Below, in pieces: positions 35,267 to 44,310 of a DNA stretch of 64,000 nt. Within the stretch, counting starts at the first letter, position 1. The number at the start of each line of letters is the position of its first letter. The notes beneath the pieces are model-generated. The model worked only from the letters and a program-made list of their open reading frames with translations. It ran no database searches and was not told the origin of the DNA. Source of the DNA: Paraburkholderia tagetis (lineage in GTDB: Bacteria > Pseudomonadota > Gammaproteobacteria > Burkholderiales > Burkholderiaceae); contig NZ_JAKLJA010000001.1 in the NCBI RefSeq assembly GCF_022213065.1, positions 62,001 through 126,000 of the forward strand, written 5' to 3'. Both the position numbers and the translations under genes were made by a program.

Positions 35267-36501
35267 ATATTGGTCGGCGGGAGATCGCGTGCCGAACTAT
35301 GCTGTGGCTGCTGTCGCTGTAGCGCCATCTGCACGAACACCAGCGCCAGGCCCGAAGCGGCGATCATGGCGCCCACGATGGGCACCGCGGCATAGCTGAA
35401 TCCCGCTGAAATCGCCGCGCCGCCGGCCGCCGCGCCCAGGGCATTGCCTAGATTGAAGGCGCCCACGTTGACCGAGGAAGCGAGCCCCGGCGCTTCCGAA
35501 GCGGCACGCATCACGCGCATCTGCAAGGGCGGCACCACGGCGAAGGTGGCGATGCCCCAGACCACGACGGCGGCAGCGGCTCCGATATGCGTTCTCGCCA
35601 GCAGCGGGAACGCGAGCATGATGGCCACGAGCAGGACCAGGAAGACGATCAGGCTGCCGTTGAGCGAGCGGTCCGCGAGCCGGCCACCCGCCACGTTGCC
35701 GATCGAAAAGCCCACGCCCACGAGCACGAGCATGGCCGTCACGAAGGTGGGCGATGCGCCGGTAAGGTGTTCGAGCGTTGGCGCGATATAGGTGTAGAGC
35801 GTGAACATCGCACCGGCGCCGAGCACGGTCGTGGCCATCGCCATCAACACGACGGGGCGGGTGAGCACCTTCAATTCGCCGCGCACGTGCGGCACTTTTC
35901 CGGCTTCGCCCTTCGGCAGCGCCATGCGCAGAATCAGCATCGTGATCACGCCGAGCGCCGCGGTCGCCGCGAACGACATGCGCCAGCCGATGGTCTGGCC
36001 GAGCCACGTCGCGGCGGGCACGCCGCCAATGTTCGCGATCGTCAGGCCCATGAACATGGTGGCGACCGCGCTGGCCTGTTTGTGACGGGGCACGACGCTC
36101 GCGGCGACGAGCGAGCCCAGCCCGAAGAATGCACCGTGATTGAGGCTCGTGACGAGGCGCGCGAGCAGCAGCGTCGTGTAGTTCGACGAGACCGCCGAGA
36201 GCAGATTGCCGATGGTGAAGATGCTCATCAGCGCGATGAGCGCCGTTCTGCGCGACCAGCGCGAAAAGGCGAGCGTCATCAGCGGCGCGCCGACCATCAC
36301 GCCAATCGCGTAGGCGGTGATCAGCATGCCGGCGGTCGGGATGGAGACGTGCACGCCCTGAGCGATGACGGGCAGCAGCCCCATCGGAGAAAACTCGGTC
36401 GTGCCGATGCTGAACGCGCCCATCGCGAGCGCCAGCAACGAAAGCCATGCATGTCCGGATTGTTCAGACTGATCCGGCTTCGATAGTTGTGCCTGGTTCA
36501 T
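35263..36501 (-). CDS. MFS transporter, AraJ/Bcr-type efflux
   Basis: 412 aa, 12 transmembrane segments. [20 protein letters not shown] in helix 1 and the short loop [13 protein letters not shown] (G-x-x-x-D-like) are typical of the AraJ/YdhP sugar or drug efflux subfamily. Its start overlaps the stop of the LLM oxidoreductase gene by 4 bp. Third gene of a three-gene operon divergent from a LysR regulator. Confidence 0.9.
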   Translation of the reverse strand: MNQAQLSKPDQSEQSGHAWLSLLALAMGAFSIGTTEFSPMGLLPVIAQGVHVSIPTAGMLITAYAIGVMVGAPLMTLAFSRWSRRTALIALMSIFTIGNLLSAVSSNYTTLLLARLVTSLNHGAFFGLGSLVAASVVPRHKQASAVATMFMGLTIANIGGVPAATWLGQTIGWRMSFAATAALGVITMLILRMALPKGEAGKVPHVRGELKVLTRPVVLMAMATTVLGAGAMFTLYTYIAPTLEHLTGASPTFVTAMLVLVGVGFSIGNVAGGRLADRSLNGSLIVFLVLLVAIMLAFPLLARTHIGAAAAVVVWGIATFAVVPPLQMRVMRAASEAPGLASSVNVGAFNLGNALGAAAGGAAISAGFSYAAVPIVGAMIAASGLALVFVQMALQRQQPQHSSARDLPPTNI

Positions 36502-37442
36502 GCGGGTTGCTCCGTCATGTCTTGATGGAATTGGGGAAGCACTTCACTGGCGATTTCGTTGAACGTCTCGTCGAGCGGCCTGCGATTGCGCCGGAAATGC
36601 AGGGCGATGTGATCGACGCCCGCGTGGCGCATTGCATCGAGTTCGCCGATAAGCGCATGGCGGCCCGCGCGCGCGCCGAAGCGATGGCGTTGCAGGGGCT
36701 CGTCGGGATCCTCGGCCAGATCGAGATGGATGAAGCTCACGTAGGGCTTCGCACCGGCCACTTCCCGCCATGCCGCGACGCGGCGCGCGTGGTCCGCTGG
36801 CGTGCCCGGGTACGCGAGGCAGCCGTCCATGTTCTTGCCGAGCCATTCCGGCTGCTGCTGCGCAAGCCCCGCGACGAACAGGGGCAGCGGCGTGCGCGTC
36901 TGCGGCAGCACTTCGATTCCAGCCGGCAGATAGCCGCGCGCGCCACTGCGCAAAAGCGCGATCTGCTCGCGGAAGGTGGCCCCACGGGATTCGTAGTCGC
37001 GGCCGAACAGCGGATACTCCACCGGCCGGTCGCCGCTCGCCACGCCCAGTATCAGGCGCTCGCGGCTCAAGGTCTGGATCGACGCGGCCGATTTGAGCGT
37101 GAGGAGCGGCTCGCGCAGCGGCAACACCACGGCGGCGGTGCCGAGCAGGATGTTGCGCGTGATGCCGGCGAGGTAGCCGAGATAGGAAAATGTTTCGAAC
37201 ACCTGAGCAGCGTCGCCGAATGACGGATCGTACAGCGGCACGTCGCGCACCCAGAGCGCGCGAAAGCCGAGCGTATCCGCGAGCTGCGCGAGTTCCGCGT
37301 GGCGCTCGATGTCAGGCACGCCGTGGTGGCGTCCGTCGCGTTGGCGCTTTGCGTCGCCGCCCGGCGACCAGTCGTTGTCGAGCGGCAGTTCGATGCCGAT
37401 GCTCAAGCCGCCTTGCGTCAGTTTTTCGAGTGAAGTGGACAT
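36498..37442 (-). CDS. LLM class flavin-dependent oxidoreductase
   Basis: 314-aa TIM-barrel luciferase-like monooxygenase. Landmarks: GLSIGIELPLDNDW, FRALWVRDVPLYDPSFGDA, YLAGITRNILLGTAAVVLPLREPLLTLKSAA (residues about 90-120) and ERLILGVASGDRPVEYPLFG. These fit the F420/FMN-dependent LLM superfamily and, in a bacterium without F420 marker genes in view, FMN is likelier. Second gene of the MoaF-like/LLM/MFS operon. Substrate unknown. Confidence 0.9.
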   Translation of the reverse strand: MSTSLEKLTQGGLSIGIELPLDNDWSPGGDAKRQRDGRHHGVPDIERHAELAQLADTLGFRALWVRDVPLYDPSFGDAAQVFETFSYLGYLAGITRNILLGTAAVVLPLREPLLTLKSAASIQTLSRERLILGVASGDRPVEYPLFGRDYESRGATFREQIALLRSGARGYLPAGIEVLPQTRTPLPLFVAGLAQQQPEWLGKNMDGCLAYPGTPADHARRVAAWREVAGAKPYVSFIHLDLAEDPDEPLQRHRFGARAGRHALIGELDAMRHAGVDHIALHFRRNRRPLDETFNEIASEVLPQFHQDMTEQPA

Positions 37443-37469
37443 GATCGAATCGGGTTCGGAGTTTCGTGC

Positions 37470-37793
37470 TCAGACTGCGCGCAGACTGCCTTCGAGCCGG
37501 AAGAAGTCGAGCGAGGGCGCGGTGAAGAACGAGCGCGACGTGCCCGCCGCGAAGTCGTCGATATGCACGACGGTCGCGCGGTTGGCTTCCTGCCACGAGA
37601 TCGCGTAGATCTCGCCGGCAACGTGCTGCCACGTATAGGCGACTTCGCCCTTCGCGCCGGTGAAATCGCCTTCGGTGATCTCGTAGCGCATGTGGATGCC
37701 GTCCTCGGCATAGGCATTGATTGCGGTGAGGCCGTCGTAGCGGACTTCGAATGTCTTGCCCGCGAAGGGGGGAAGATGGGTCGGTGCGTTCAT
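37470..37793 (-). CDS. MoaF-related small protein
   Basis: 107 aa. KTFEVRYDGLTAINAYAEDGIHMRYEI followed by VAYTWQHVAGEIYAISWQEANRATVVHIDDF (positions about 13-82) fit the N-terminal MoaF domain, a small lipocalin-like barrel. MoaF proteins occur in monoamine-regulated operons of enterobacteria, but the biochemical role is not settled. First gene of the operon read from the 110-bp divergent promoter region shared with the LysR gene. Confidence 0.8.
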   Translation of the reverse strand: MNAPTHLPPFAGKTFEVRYDGLTAINAYAEDGIHMRYEITEGDFTGAKGEVAYTWQHVAGEIYAISWQEANRATVVHIDDFAAGTSRSFFTAPSLDFFRLEGSLRAV

Positions 37794-37886
37794 GCTCGTG
37801 TGCTCCTGCTAACTGGGAAAAAGAGGACTGGACGAAGTGTGCGCCCTTTACTTTTGATTAAAAACTAGCCTATAAACGAATATGTT

Positions 37887-37901
37887 TTGATTTGAAATCA
37901 A
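37887..37901. promoter_or_regulatory. LysR-type palindrome in divergent promoter region
   Basis: TTGATTT-G-AAATCAA, a perfect 15-bp inverted repeat directly before the LysR start at 37904. The position would suit autorepression. Half of it recurs upstream of dkgB (35259). Confidence 0.5.
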
Positions 37902-37903
37902 CA

Positions 37904-38806
37904 ATGAAAATCACACTAGATGAGCTGCAAGCCTTTGTGAGCGTAGTCGACAGCGGATCCATCACGGCCGCTGCGCAACAACTCGGCCTCACGATCTCGG
38001 CGACGAGCCGCACCCTCGGCAGGCTGGAGGACAAGCTCAAGACCACGCTGCTGCGCCGCACGACGCGCCGTCTGGAGTTGACGGAGGAAGGGCGGGCGTT
38101 TCTGACCGATGCGCGGGCGATCATCGCATCGGTGGAGGGTGCGGAAGAGCAGATGGCCGCGCGCCGCGAGCGGCCCTCGGGGCGGCTGCGTGTGGATGCG
38201 GCCACGCCGTTCATGCTCCATGTGATCGTGCCCCTCGTGCAGGGCTACCGCGAGCGCTATCCTCAGGTCGAACTGGAACTCAACAGCAACGAAGGGATCA
38301 TCGATCTGCTGGAGCGGCGCACGGATGTGGCGATCCGGATCGGCGCGCTCAAGGACTCCACGCTGCACGGCAGGCCCGTGGGCCGCAGCCGCGTGCGCAT
38401 TCTCGCGAGCCCTGCGTATCTGGAAGCCCATGGGCACCCCAAACGCGTGGAGGATCTCGCGAAGCACGCGCTGCTGGGGTTCAATCAGCCCGAGACGCTC
38501 AATGTCTGGCCGATATCGGGACCGGACAACGAGCCGTACCGAATCGCGCCCACGATCTGGTCGTCGAGTGGCGAGACGCTGCGGCAGCTTGCGCTGGCGG
38601 GCGCCGGCATCGTGTGTCTTTCCGATTTCATGACGGCGCGCGACCGGCGCGACGGGACACTCGTGCCGCTTTTCACGCGTCAGACCCAGGATGTCCGGCA
38701 GCCGATCAATGCGGTTTATTACCGGAATACCGCGATCTCAGCGCGCATTGCCTCGTTTGTGGATTATTTGATCGAGGCGGTGCGCGGGACGGAGTTTGAG
38801 AGGTAA
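37904..38806 (+). CDS. LysR family transcriptional regulator
   Basis: 300 aa. ATG 37904 was preferred to TTG 37892. N-terminal HTH (LQAFVSVVDSGSITAAAQQLGLTISATSRTLGRLEDKL, positions 6-43), then a LysR substrate-binding domain (GRLRVDAATPFMLHVIVPLV, DVAIRIGALKDSTLHGRPVG, LASPAYLEAHGHP, LALAGAGIVCLSDFM). Divergent from the MoaF-like/LLM/MFS operon, which is its obvious target by the usual LysR rule. Confidence 0.94.
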   Translation: MKITLDELQAFVSVVDSGSITAAAQQLGLTISATSRTLGRLEDKLKTTLLRRTTRRLELTEEGRAFLTDARAIIASVEGAEEQMAARRERPSGRLRVDAATPFMLHVIVPLVQGYRERYPQVELELNSNEGIIDLLERRTDVAIRIGALKDSTLHGRPVGRSRVRILASPAYLEAHGHPKRVEDLAKHALLGFNQPETLNVWPISGPDNEPYRIAPTIWSSSGETLRQLALAGAGIVCLSDFMTARDRRDGTLVPLFTRQTQDVRQPINAVYYRNTAISARIASFVDYLIEAVRGTEFER

Positions 38807-39057
38807 GGGCGGCAGAGAGCCGTCATCGATTCTACTTATGGCATTCACTATTGCGCGGACGAATATCAAATCAGAATAGCGCTTCACGTGCCGGGTTGAG
38901 CCAAAGGATTAGATACAGAGCTAACATGTCAATTCAAAGGCGCGATCATGAAATTATCGATTTGCCTAATGACCCGTATCTATATTTCTCCTTGGACTTC
39001 GCGCGCCGCGTAACACATGCTTCTTCGTGTCGGTTCGAAATCGGTGAGGAATCGAAA

Positions 39058-39282
39058 TTGAAGAAGCAATCGATGCTGCGCCTTACGGCTATCGTTCTTG
39101 TATCTGTCGGGGTGGTCGCGGCCGTAACGGCGCAGACCAGCGCAAAGGCGGATAGTCTGCACGCAACATCCGATTGCGAACAGGTCGTCGCCTCCATTCT
39201 GGCTGGCCTATCGGATCTCGTGACAACAAGTGAACAGTGCTTCGGCCCATTGACTTTCTGCACGGTGTTTTTTGGAAGCTGA
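39058..39282 (+). CDS. small exported Cys-containing peptide with CxGPxxFCxxxFG C-terminus (peptide 1)
   Basis: 74 aa if started at TTG 39058, which follows GAGGAA at good distance; ATG 39073 would give 69 aa. A positive N-terminus and a hydrophobic core (LTAIVLVSVGVVAAVTAQ) form a Sec signal peptide. The mature part is about 48 residues and ends CFGPLTFCTVFFGS. The two cysteines six residues apart could form a disulfide, and an earlier Cys lies in SDCEQ. The same 14-residue ending occurs in peptide 2 at 39911. I do not recognise the family. A GspG-like gene follows 3 bases later. Confidence 0.6.
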   Translation: MKKQSMLRLTAIVLVSVGVVAAVTAQTSAKADSLHATSDCEQVVASILAGLSDLVTTSEQCFGPLTFCTVFFGS

Positions 39283-39285
39283 CGC

Positions 39286-39693
39286 GTGAGCAATGTGCTA
39301 GCCCGGATGAAGGTCGTGGTTGCGATTCTGGCTCTTTCGACCGTGCTTATCGTCCTGAAGATCGTGAAGAGACCCGAGGAGGTCAAGAGCAACCTCGCGA
39401 AACAGGACATTGCCACACTCATGCAGGCGCTGAATCATTACCATCGGGACAAGGGCCGCTATCCGACGCAGGCGCAAGGTCTGCATGCGCTGATTGGAAA
39501 GCCCAACACCGATCCGCTGTCGAACATCGGGAAGGAAGGCGGCTATCTTGAGCGTTTGCCCGAGGACCCGTGGGGCAACGCGTATCAGTATCTCAATCCG
39601 GGTGTGCATGGCGAGATCGACGTATTCAGCTACGGCCAGGACACCCGGCATGGCGGCGAAGGCGACGACGCCGACTTGGGCTCATGGGAGTAG
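39286..39693 (+). CDS. type II secretion GspG-like protein lacking the prepilin motif
   Basis: 135 aa. GTG 39286 is 3 bases after the peptide-1 stop and reads GGAAG in that gene as its ribosome site. A single N-terminal transmembrane helix (VVVAILALSTVLIVLKIV) is followed by the GspG periplasmic core: LNHYHRDKGRYPTQAQGLHAL, PEDPWGNAYQYLNPG and GGEGDDADLGSWE, including the acidic calcium-binding C-terminus. The type IV prepilin signature (G-F-T-L-x-E before the helix) is absent, so it is probably membrane-anchored and not processed by a prepilin peptidase. No other T2SS genes are in the window. Confidence 0.8.
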   Translation: MSNVLARMKVVVAILALSTVLIVLKIVKRPEEVKSNLAKQDIATLMQALNHYHRDKGRYPTQAQGLHALIGKPNTDPLSNIGKEGGYLERLPEDPWGNAYQYLNPGVHGEIDVFSYGQDTRHGGEGDDADLGSWE

Positions 39694-39809
39694 TCCGTGC
39701 GCCGCCGACGGAATCGCCGCAGCGTTGGCCTCCTTTCGAAGAAAAGAGTAATCGTTTCCCCTTATAGAAAAGATCGAAAATTCTGCTTGGACGTGATTCC
39801 TGATTTGCT

Positions 39810-39826
39810 CGACAATTCTATTGTCG
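39810..39826. promoter_or_regulatory. short palindrome upstream of peptide 2
   Basis: CGACAAT-TCT-ATTGTCG, perfect 7-bp arms, 85 bases before the peptide-2 start. Could be a regulator site or a weak terminator of the GspG-like gene; no T tract follows. Confidence 0.35.
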
Positions 39827-39910
39827 CTCATGAGAAATAAACGCTGTTCTTGAGTTTGCATCCTGATTCAGCAGTTCGTGAGTTCCATGTTAATTATGTT
39901 GGAGTACGTA

Positions 39911-40180
39911 ATGTTTAGAGTGCAATCGACCAAATTCATCTTGCTGCTTGTCACGGTATTTGGCTTTGGTGTCACTGCCTTCGCGCAGCAAAGTACCGCT
40001 GATCAGGAGCCAGCCGTCGAGGCCGGCCAGACACAGCCGGTGCAGGTTGCGGCAACGGAGGCGGTCCATCGCGAGCATGCGGTCATTGCGGTCACACCTG
40101 CGCCAATAGTACCGGCAAGCAACAAAGCGCCGAAATGCGTTGGCCCTGCAAGCTTCTGCAATATCTATTTCGGGAATTGA
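39911..40180 (+). CDS. small exported Cys-containing peptide with CxGPxxFCxxxFG C-terminus (peptide 2)
   Basis: 89 aa; ATG 39911 is preceded by GGAG at 39901. Signal peptide MFRVQSTKFILLLVTVFGFG ending TAFAQ, then a low-complexity Ala/Val/Pro/Gln stretch without cysteine, then the terminal CVGPASFCNIYFGN. Seven of 14 terminal residues are identical to peptide 1 and four more are conservative. Only the two cysteines of the motif are present. A LysR gene starts 111 bases downstream. Function unknown; secreted signal, toxin-like peptide or envelope factor are all open. Confidence 0.65.
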   Translation: MFRVQSTKFILLLVTVFGFGVTAFAQQSTADQEPAVEAGQTQPVQVAATEAVHREHAVIAVTPAPIVPASNKAPKCVGPASFCNIYFGN

Positions 40181-40291
40181 TCCTTTCGCGCATGGCCTCT
40201 GTCCAGATATCGTACGCGACTGCGGGCAGACCAACGCGATATGTGCATTCAAAATGGGTGTCCCGCTTATCAATCGGATTTGAGTATCATT

Positions 40292-41362
40292 GTGAAACAC
40301 CATATCGCAGCAATGCGCACTTTTCTGAAAGTTGTCGATTTGCACGGCTTCGCACGGGCAGCCGAGCAATTGCATCTCTCTCCGGCGCGAGTGACGCGGC
40401 TTGTCAGCGACCTCGAGTCACACCTCGGCGTGCGGCTTTTACAGCGTTCGACCCGCCGGGTCGTGTTGACGGATGTGGGCTCGCGCTATGCCGATGGTTG
40501 TCGTGCACTGCTATCCGACCTCGAAAGAATCGAATCGAGTGCGATGGCGGATTCGAGTCGAATTTCCGGTCGTCTGCATGTCGCAGTGCTCGGGAGCCTC
40601 ATGTCACCTGAACTTGGCGCACTGTTTGCCGATTTCCAGGAGCGCCACGCTAATGTGTCGTTGAACATTACGCTAACTGAATCGGAAGTCGATCTACTCG
40701 GCGGCGGTTTTGACGTCGGTGTCGTGGCGGATAGAATGATCCATTCCACCACTCTGGTATCGCGCACGCTCGCACGCTCGCCACTGGTTGCCGTTGCGTC
40801 TCCTGCCTACCTGATGAGGGCACAGGCACCCCAGCGGCCGACCGACCTCGCAAAGCATCGCGTCATTACGCATGTGGCTCGTGGGAAGACATTTCTCTGG
40901 AGCGACGGAGGTGGAGCGAATCACGGCGTGCAACTCGACGCATGCGTGTCCGTAAACAGTTCATTGCTGCAAAGACAGATTGCCCTCGCGGGCGCCGGTA
41001 TCGCTCTCTTACCCGAATTCACGGTCGCGAACGACGTGCGGATCGGCACGCTAACGCAGGTATTGGGCGAGTATCGTATCGAGAATGACGACGTAACCAT
41101 CAAGTTGGTCTACCAGGAGCGTGAACTCCTGCCAGGCAAGGTGCGCGCATTCGTCGATTTCGCGGTTTCGCACTTTGACCTGCCTTTAATCCGCTCCGCG
41201 CCACAACACGCATTTCACTTCCATGGGAATCCTTCGCACGACCAGCAGTTTCTGCAAGCTCGTGGCCTGACTTCGCATTCGCGTGGCGAGGCCCCAATTC
41301 GGCTAAGTCCTCATCCGCGAGAGCAATCGGCAATCGTGGTGTATGCGGGCGGGACCGAATGA
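40292..41362 (+). CDS. LysR family transcriptional regulator (paralogue A)
   Basis: 356 aa from GTG 40292, chosen because it gives MKHHIAAMRTFLKVVD, the typical LysR opening, and lines up with the GTG of the paralogue at 45036. HTH about residues 5-60 (FARAAEQLHLSPARVTRLVSDLESHLG), then the effector domain (GRLHVAVLGSLMSPELGALF, GGGFDVGVVADRM, VASPAYLMRAQ, LAGAGIALLPEF). The tail of about 50 residues after the domain (His/Pro-rich) is unusual. Convergent with a porin gene only 8 bases away. Confidence 0.9.
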   Translation: MKHHIAAMRTFLKVVDLHGFARAAEQLHLSPARVTRLVSDLESHLGVRLLQRSTRRVVLTDVGSRYADGCRALLSDLERIESSAMADSSRISGRLHVAVLGSLMSPELGALFADFQERHANVSLNITLTESEVDLLGGGFDVGVVADRMIHSTTLVSRTLARSPLVAVASPAYLMRAQAPQRPTDLAKHRVITHVARGKTFLWSDGGGANHGVQLDACVSVNSSLLQRQIALAGAGIALLPEFTVANDVRIGTLTQVLGEYRIENDDVTIKLVYQERELLPGKVRAFVDFAVSHFDLPLIRSAPQHAFHFHGNPSHDQQFLQARGLTSHSRGEAPIRLSPHPREQSAIVVYAGGTE

Positions 41363-41370
41363 TCGGATGA

Positions 41371-42546
41371 TCAGAACTTGTGACGAATGCCGAGGCGCAA
41401 AGCGAGTTGGTTATTGGCGTTGCTGCCCGATGTTCCGAAGAAAGCGGTCTGGCTGGAACCTATCAACGCTTGCAACGGCTGTCCTCGAACGTGGCCCGAC
41501 GCGATCTGATAGGCCATGAGCAAGTAGACGTCGGTTGTCTTGCTGGACGCGTAGTCGATGCTTCCGTCAAGCTGATTCCAGTGACCGGCCGTATTGTTGC
41601 CTCTGGTGTTCATGTAAATATATCCGAGGCCGGTCGTCATTGCCTGCGTGAACGCGTACTTCGCGCCAGCTTCATACGCATCGAACCTCGTTGCCTGACC
41701 GGAGACGGGCACGAAGCGCGTGTTTGTATACAGCGCCCAAATCGTCGTCGCACCAATCGTATAGTTGGTGCCAATACCAAATGTGCGCAAATCCTTGATT
41801 GTCGCGCCGGAAAGCCTGGCTGGCTGGACATTGGCGAAGGCAGTCGGCGACGGATAGCCACTGGTCGCAGGAAAACGAATGTCCAACCAGGTCATGCCCG
41901 CGCTAAACGGTCCCGCCGCATAGTACGTGCCGAAATTGTACGTTCGTCCCGAACCAGCGCGGGTATTCGATGCCGGCGAGCCGGAAAATTCCCCTGGCTG
42001 ATTCGAGAAGCCGTACATGGCTCCAAACGTGAAGCCATAAGCATTCCTGCTTAGAAACTTGATCGCATTGTCTATACGGCTTGACGATATCTGGTCGACG
42101 TCGGCAATGTGGTACGCATAGTTTCCGGCTGGAGTCTGTCTGGCCGTCGTATAGTTGAGCAGAATATCCTTAGTCAACGAGTTCTGGCGACCGAAGGTCA
42201 GCGTACCAATACTTTTCTTTGAAAGCCCGATAAACGCCTGGCGACCGAACTCGCGTGAACCTTGGCCAGGTTTGCCATTGCCAAGGCTAATGCCGCTCTC
42301 GATGATAAAAATGGCCTTCAGCCCGTCTCCGAGATATTCGCTACCTTGCATACCCCATCGATTGCCTTGCGACACACCATCGTCGAACTTGGCCACACTA
42401 TGTGAAGGACCTGCGCTTTGCAGGGTGCTATGGTTCGCGTAGCTGATGCCTGCATCAAAAAGGCCATAAAGCGCTATTTTGGTTTGCGCGTGCGCGGTGA
42501 TTGCAATCCCGCCTAGCAGCATAATCCCCGGAATCTTCTTTTTCAT
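41371..42546 (-). CDS. Gram-negative porin (Porin_4 family)
   Basis: 391 aa. Signal peptide MKKKIPGIMLLGGIAITAHAQ, first strand TKIALYGLFDAGISYAN, then WGMQGSEYLGDGLKAIFIIESG and RQAFIGLSKKSIGTLTFGRQ; ends with Phe (GIRHKF). The loop after strand 5 reads YAYHIADVDQISSSRIDNAIKF and lacks the HP-DNDN motif of its four neighbours, so a different pore selectivity is likely. Its coding sequence is visibly less GC-rich than the flanking porins. Confidence 0.93.
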   Translation of the reverse strand: MKKKIPGIMLLGGIAITAHAQTKIALYGLFDAGISYANHSTLQSAGPSHSVAKFDDGVSQGNRWGMQGSEYLGDGLKAIFIIESGISLGNGKPGQGSREFGRQAFIGLSKKSIGTLTFGRQNSLTKDILLNYTTARQTPAGNYAYHIADVDQISSSRIDNAIKFLSRNAYGFTFGAMYGFSNQPGEFSGSPASNTRAGSGRTYNFGTYYAAGPFSAGMTWLDIRFPATSGYPSPTAFANVQPARLSGATIKDLRTFGIGTNYTIGATTIWALYTNTRFVPVSGQATRFDAYEAGAKYAFTQAMTTGLGYIYMNTRGNNTAGHWNQLDGSIDYASSKTTDVYLLMAYQIASGHVRGQPLQALIGSSQTAFFGTSGSNANNQLALRLGIRHKF

Positions 42547-42690
42547 TCTTGGTCTTACGGGATTATTATTTTGCTACGCACGGCAGGCCACGAGTGAGGC
42601 GGCTAGTGTATCACTCGATAAAGAAACGCATTCAATGCGAAAAATGAAATTATTAATTTTACGAATGCGGTGATGTATTCCCTGTCCGGA

Positions 42691-42750
42691 GGTGCGAACG
42701 TTGCGCACGCCGCTGCTTTGCAGCGCATGGAATCCACGCAACGTCGCACC
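42691..42750. terminator. long hairpin between two porin genes
   Basis: GGTGCGAACGTTGCG at 42691-42705 pairs with CGCAACGTCGCACC at 42737-42750 with a single bulge, downstream of the porin at 42792. No T tract. Confidence 0.45.
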
Positions 42751-42791
42751 ACGATATCGGCCGCAATGTTGTCCGATGAACGACCTGTCGC

Positions 42792-43994
42792 TTAGAAGCG
42801 GTGCTTGAGGCCCACGGCCACCACCACCTGCTGGTTGTTCCTGGACGGCGTTAGCGTATAGACGCCGGCGTCGAACGCCGAGATGCCGTTACCTCCGCCA
42901 ACGCGCTGGTAGACGCCTTCAAGATAGACGTCGGTGCGCTTCGAAAGCAGGTAATCGGCTTGCGCCATGACCTGGTTCCAGTGCGGATGTGCGTTGCCCT
43001 TTGACGATTCGAACGACGCCGTCGTGTACGTGTAGGACGCACCGAGACTAAAGTCCGAACGCACGAAGTAGCGGCCATTGATTTCGAAGTTGTCGAACTT
43101 GATGTAGTTGCCCGCGCCGTTCGAGCCTCCGGGCAGCGCACCATTGCCCGTGCTGCCGCCGAGCCAAAGGTTCGACACGCTATCGGTCGAAGTGTGCGTC
43201 CACAACACACCAACGGACGACTGGCCGAACATATACTGCGCGCCGAGGCCGTACATCCGTTGCAGACCACCCAATGTCAGCGCATTACCATCGCCAGTGC
43301 TATCCGCGCCCGTCGCGTTCTGCGCATTCGGGTTGCGATTGATCTGGAGGTAGGCCGCCGCGAGGTTGATCGGCCCGACGGAGTAGCTGAGGCCAGCGCT
43401 ATAAGCGTTATTGTTGGAGACCTCGCCTGCCTGATTCGAAAACGCGTACATTGCGCCGACCTTCAATCCGCCGAAGGACGCGCTGCTGAACTTCACCGAA
43501 TTGTTCAGGCGCATATCGTTATTCAGGTTGTCGTTGTCGTACGGGTGCTCGGCAATGTTGCCGCCAAAACCCGAACCCGTGGCGCTCAACGGCGCGAGGT
43601 ACGTGACCAGGAAGTCATATTGACGGCCCAGCGTCAGCGTGTAGTTATGGTCCGAGCTCAGGCCGACCCACGCCTGGCGACCGAAGAGATCGCCACCGTT
43701 CTTGAATGTGCCGTTCGCCGAGTTGAAGCCATTTTCCAGCCAAAACACGGCTTTCAAGCCGTGACCCAGATCTTCGGAGCCACGCAGACCCCAGCGCGAC
43801 GTATAGACGCTTCCTGAAAATACTTGCCACTGCGTGCCGCCACCTGCAGCGGGTTTTGCGGCGTTGGTGCGGGCGTTGCTGCTATAGGCCACGCTTGTAT
43901 CGACTAACCCGAACAGCGTGACGCTGCTTTGTGCGTGTGCGGCGCCGGCAAACAGCGTCAATGCTGCTGCGGTGGTGAGACCCCGGTATTTCAT
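42792..43994 (-). CDS. Gram-negative porin (Porin_4 family)
   Basis: 400 aa. Signal peptide ends FAGAAHAQ and the first strand is SSVTLFGLVDTSVAYS. WGLRGSEDLGHGLKAVFWLENGF and RQAWVGLSSDHNYTLTLGRQYDFLVTYLAP are standard. The constriction-loop segment contains AEHPYDNDNLNNDMRLNNSVKF, the HP-DNDN type shared with the porins at 46266, 47567 and 51479. Ends GLKHRF. Start preceded by GGAGAA. Confidence 0.95.
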   Translation of the reverse strand: MKYRGLTTAAALTLFAGAAHAQSSVTLFGLVDTSVAYSSNARTNAAKPAAGGGTQWQVFSGSVYTSRWGLRGSEDLGHGLKAVFWLENGFNSANGTFKNGGDLFGRQAWVGLSSDHNYTLTLGRQYDFLVTYLAPLSATGSGFGGNIAEHPYDNDNLNNDMRLNNSVKFSSASFGGLKVGAMYAFSNQAGEVSNNNAYSAGLSYSVGPINLAAAYLQINRNPNAQNATGADSTGDGNALTLGGLQRMYGLGAQYMFGQSSVGVLWTHTSTDSVSNLWLGGSTGNGALPGGSNGAGNYIKFDNFEINGRYFVRSDFSLGASYTYTTASFESSKGNAHPHWNQVMAQADYLLSKRTDVYLEGVYQRVGGGNGISAFDAGVYTLTPSRNNQQVVVAVGLKHRF

Positions 43995-44310
43995 TGAATT
44001 TCTCCGTCGTTAGATCTGATTTTTTGCCGCGAGAATGCAGCGTTTTCAGGCCGGACGGAGTATAGAAAGGACGCGGAATACGAAACACTTTAGTTTGATA
44101 AACAATAAATTTTGCTCATGAAATACCTTATTTCATAAAAAGTTCATCGTTTGCTAATTGGGCTCTATTCGGTGTGCAGCGAGGCAGGTGACGTCGCTCT
44201 GTTCGAGTCGGGAAAGCGTTGCGCTGACGCACTTTTCGGTTTCGATGGCGTTGTGACGGTGCAACGGCTCGCTCGGTCACGCCTGCCTGGGACTCGCCAA
44301 TCGGTCTGAA
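43995..44310. other. intergenic region upstream of porin 42792
   Basis: 316 bases, AT-rich in the first half. It carries the inverted repeat at 44118-44136 listed separately and presumably the porin promoter. No gene seen. Confidence 0.5.
44118..44136. promoter_or_regulatory. inverted repeat upstream of a porin
   Basis: ATGAAATA-CCT-TATTTCAT, perfect 8-bp arms in an AT-rich stretch 124 bases upstream of the porin start at 43994. Candidate regulator site. Confidence 0.4.

Noticed and set aside
38851-39057. Longer start for peptide 1
   Set aside because: It would bury the signal peptide behind 69 residues that resemble upstream DNA repeated at 44768; the TTG at 39058 has GAGGAA at proper spacing.
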